A stretch of DNA of 64,000 nucleotides from Chitinophaga sp. GbtcB8 (lineage in GTDB: Bacteria; Bacteroidota; Bacteroidia; Chitinophagales; Chitinophagaceae): positions 124,001 through 188,000 of the forward strand of contig NZ_JAGXJN010000002.1 of assembly GCF_019091455.1 (NCBI RefSeq), written 5' to 3'. The notes below the pieces were generated by a model. It had not been told where the DNA came from, searched no databases, and was given only the letters and a program-made list of their open reading frames with translations. Positions within the stretch are counted from its first letter, which is position 1, and each line of letters begins with the position of its first letter. Both the position numbers and the translations under genes were made by a program. This document shows, one piece after another, positions 62,788 to 64,000 of this stretch.

Positions 62788-64000
62788 CTATTTAACTTGT
62801 ATCGCTTCCTTACTTTTGGAAGGCAGCTGCATTTCGCGGAATGATGAGCGCTTTACCTTGTTTAGCAAGATCACCGGAAGAGCGGCTGCTTTTGAAATTT
62901 TCACACCGTCCAGCTCCAATCCATCCATATCGTCAAATACGCAGGCGGCACGGTACTCATCGCCGGTAGCGATCAGCTTTACATTCTTCATTTTAACATT
63001 ATTGGCATGTCTTACATAAAAGCCCCATGCAGGCAGCTCTCCGAACATAGAGAACTCAGGATAATCCCCTGCCTTCTCCGGTATATTTTCCAGGGAGTCA
63101 ATATTGGAAAAAGCAACGTATTCTTTAGCATTGCCATTATACGTTATTTCAATATTCTCCAGCGTGATGTCTGACACAGGGTACCCCGGGATACCGGTGA
63201 TGGATGCCGGGAAAATGTTATGCTCAAACAGCTCACGGGGACCTTCCATCTGGTAACCGGCATCCGGTTTACCTGCAGGTACCTGTACTTTAACATTGCC
63301 AATATAAACGCTCTTGATCCGGCCGGGGGGTACATTCTTCCGGCGTTTGCCCAAGCGGATAAAGATAGCGTTGCCGGTATTTTTTGCAGTAACGCCCCGG
63401 ATGTCTATGTCCTCTAATATGCCGCCATCCACCGTTTCAAGGGCAATAGCGGACCTGAAAGTATTGTACACGTAAATATCCCGTACGGTAATATTCTTAA
63501 AACCTCCGAATGAAGCGGTACCCATTTTGAACGCGCTTGCGCTGGAACGCACCCTGCAATTGGCGATGTAGATGTTTTCGCAAAGCCCTTTGGGATCATG
63601 TGATTTCAGGCAAATGCCGTCGTCCGCCACGTTGAAGTTACTGTTGGTGAGCTTTACGTTTTTGCAGTCAACCAGGTCTATGCCATCATTATTCAGAAAA
63701 GTATTGCTTTGTACATTGATGCTGTCAATGACCATATTTGTACAGCTCTGGTAATTCTGGATCCAGCACAGGCCGTTTTTTATGGTTACTTTTTTTATGC
63801 TGATATCTTTACAGTTCCTGAACAGGATCAGCTGAGGCCTGTTGTTCTCTTCCGGCCTCATTTGCCCCCATTCATTATATTGCTGCCATTCCTGGTCTTT
63901 AAGGCTGCCATTCCGCAACATCACGTAAATATCTTTTATCAGCAGTCCGGCCTGTCCGTCAATGGTGCCCGGACCTGTAATCCCGATGTTTTGCTGTCCG
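62788..64000 (-). CDS. GH28-like (polygalacturonase family) protein, N-terminus beyond the right edge
   Basis: The frame is open to the window edge and ends with TAA at 62790-62788; about 404 residues are visible. The segment N-I-G-I-T-G-P-G-T-I-D-G-Q next to the edge is the classic start of a pectinase-type right-handed beta-helix. Motifs I and II of GH28 are present as N-N-D-G-I-D and A-D-D-G. The third and fourth motifs (G-H-G and R-I-K) are not found; in the expected place is S-A-S-A-F-K-M-G-T. So it is a beta-helix enzyme of the GH28 type with an atypical active site, possibly another specificity. The start codon is outside the window. Confidence 0.85.
   Translation of the reverse strand, partial: GQQNIGITGPGTIDGQAGLLIKDIYVMLRNGSLKDQEWQQYNEWGQMRPEENNRPQLILFRNCKDISIKKVTIKNGLCWIQNYQSCTNMVIDSINVQSNTFLNNDGIDLVDCKNVKLTNSNFNVADDGICLKSHDPKGLCENIYIANCRVRSSASAFKMGTASFGGFKNITVRDIYVYNTFRSAIALETVDGGILEDIDIRGVTAKNTGNAIFIRLGKRRKNVPPGRIKSVYIGNVKVQVPAGKPDAGYQMEGPRELFEHNIFPASITGIPGYPVSDITLENIEITYNGNAKEYVAFSNIDSLENIPEKAGDYPEFSMFGELPAWGFYVRHANNVKMKNVKLIATGDEYRAACVFDDMDGLELDGVKISKAAALPVILLNKVKRSSFREMQLPSKSKEAIQVK

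Noticed and set aside
1..64000. tRNA, rRNA, riboswitch, insertion sequence or phage genes
   Set aside because: I looked for clover-leaf motifs such as GGTTCGAATCC, for rRNA landmarks, for transposase or integrase motifs and for phage structural genes and saw none. A covariance-model search would be decisive.

Overview
The window looks like chromosome from a Bacteroidota bacterium, most likely a soil-type member of the Chitinophagaceae (Chitinophaga-like). The evidence is a PorP/SprF outer-membrane protein paired with a giant adhesin that ends in a gliding-motility (CHU_C, type IX secretion) C-terminal domain, many lipoproteins with short Bacteroidota-style lipoboxes, secreted glycan-active enzymes (two GH43, one GH28-like, one alginate-lyase-like protein), weak or absent Shine-Dalgarno signals, and candidate TAnnTTTG-type promoters. 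I see no rRNA, tRNA, CRISPR array, insertion sequence or phage module. Genus-level assignment is inference.

Layout. 1-9.9 kb: an edge-truncated gene, a tiny His-rich lipoprotein, a secreted alpha/beta hydrolase, the PorP/SprF-adhesin pair, a 2-oxoglutarate oxygenase, two AT-rich lipoproteins and a remnant that resembles a Crp/Fnr N-terminus. 10-18.8 kb: GH43 enzymes, a TPM-domain membrane protein, an OmpA lipoprotein, a divergent lipid kinase / phosphatidate phosphatase pair and a zinc alcohol dehydrogenase. 18.8-30.4 kb: a glycan-assembly locus with MFS transporter, carbamoyltransferase, GT2, two GT9, HldE, GmhB, a GT4-GmhA fusion and another GT4. This supplies all steps from sedoheptulose-7-phosphate to ADP-D-glycero-beta-D-manno-heptose, with transferases to use it, but no HldD epimerase is present in the window. 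30.8-37.2 kb: a Tat-exported Gfo/Idh/MocA oxidoreductase and a polymorphic-toxin locus, with an Rhs protein carrying a PAAR-like N-terminus and a deaminase-like C-terminal toxin followed by a DUF416-like probable immunity gene.

37.5-48.5 kb: exported TPR protein, MmgE/PrpD protein, a CheY-like regulator and a PAS protein that ends after its histidine box, a TAP-like hydrolase, a decayed AraC gene beside a long AT-rich inverted repeat, and an ABC exporter-type operon with a NEW3-domain protein. 48.5-53.2 kb: a compact operon with the full logic of a chaperone-usher pilus (two DUF4402 pilin-like proteins, a PapD-like chaperone, an 884-residue usher-like outer-membrane protein). This is unusual outside Proteobacteria and is the most interesting system here. 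53.5-64 kb: SDR plus AraC regulator, a CXXCH lipoprotein, an alginate-lyase-like lipoprotein, a class-C beta-lactamase-fold serine hydrolase, a small secreted protein, a SulP transporter, a VOC protein and a GH28-like gene running off the right edge.

Taken together, the window is rich in cell-surface functions: surface adhesion (T9SS adhesin, usher pilus), surface glycan construction (heptose locus), glycan degradation, and interbacterial competition (Rhs toxin). Functions are assigned by reading motifs and family patterns from the sequence; no database search was run.
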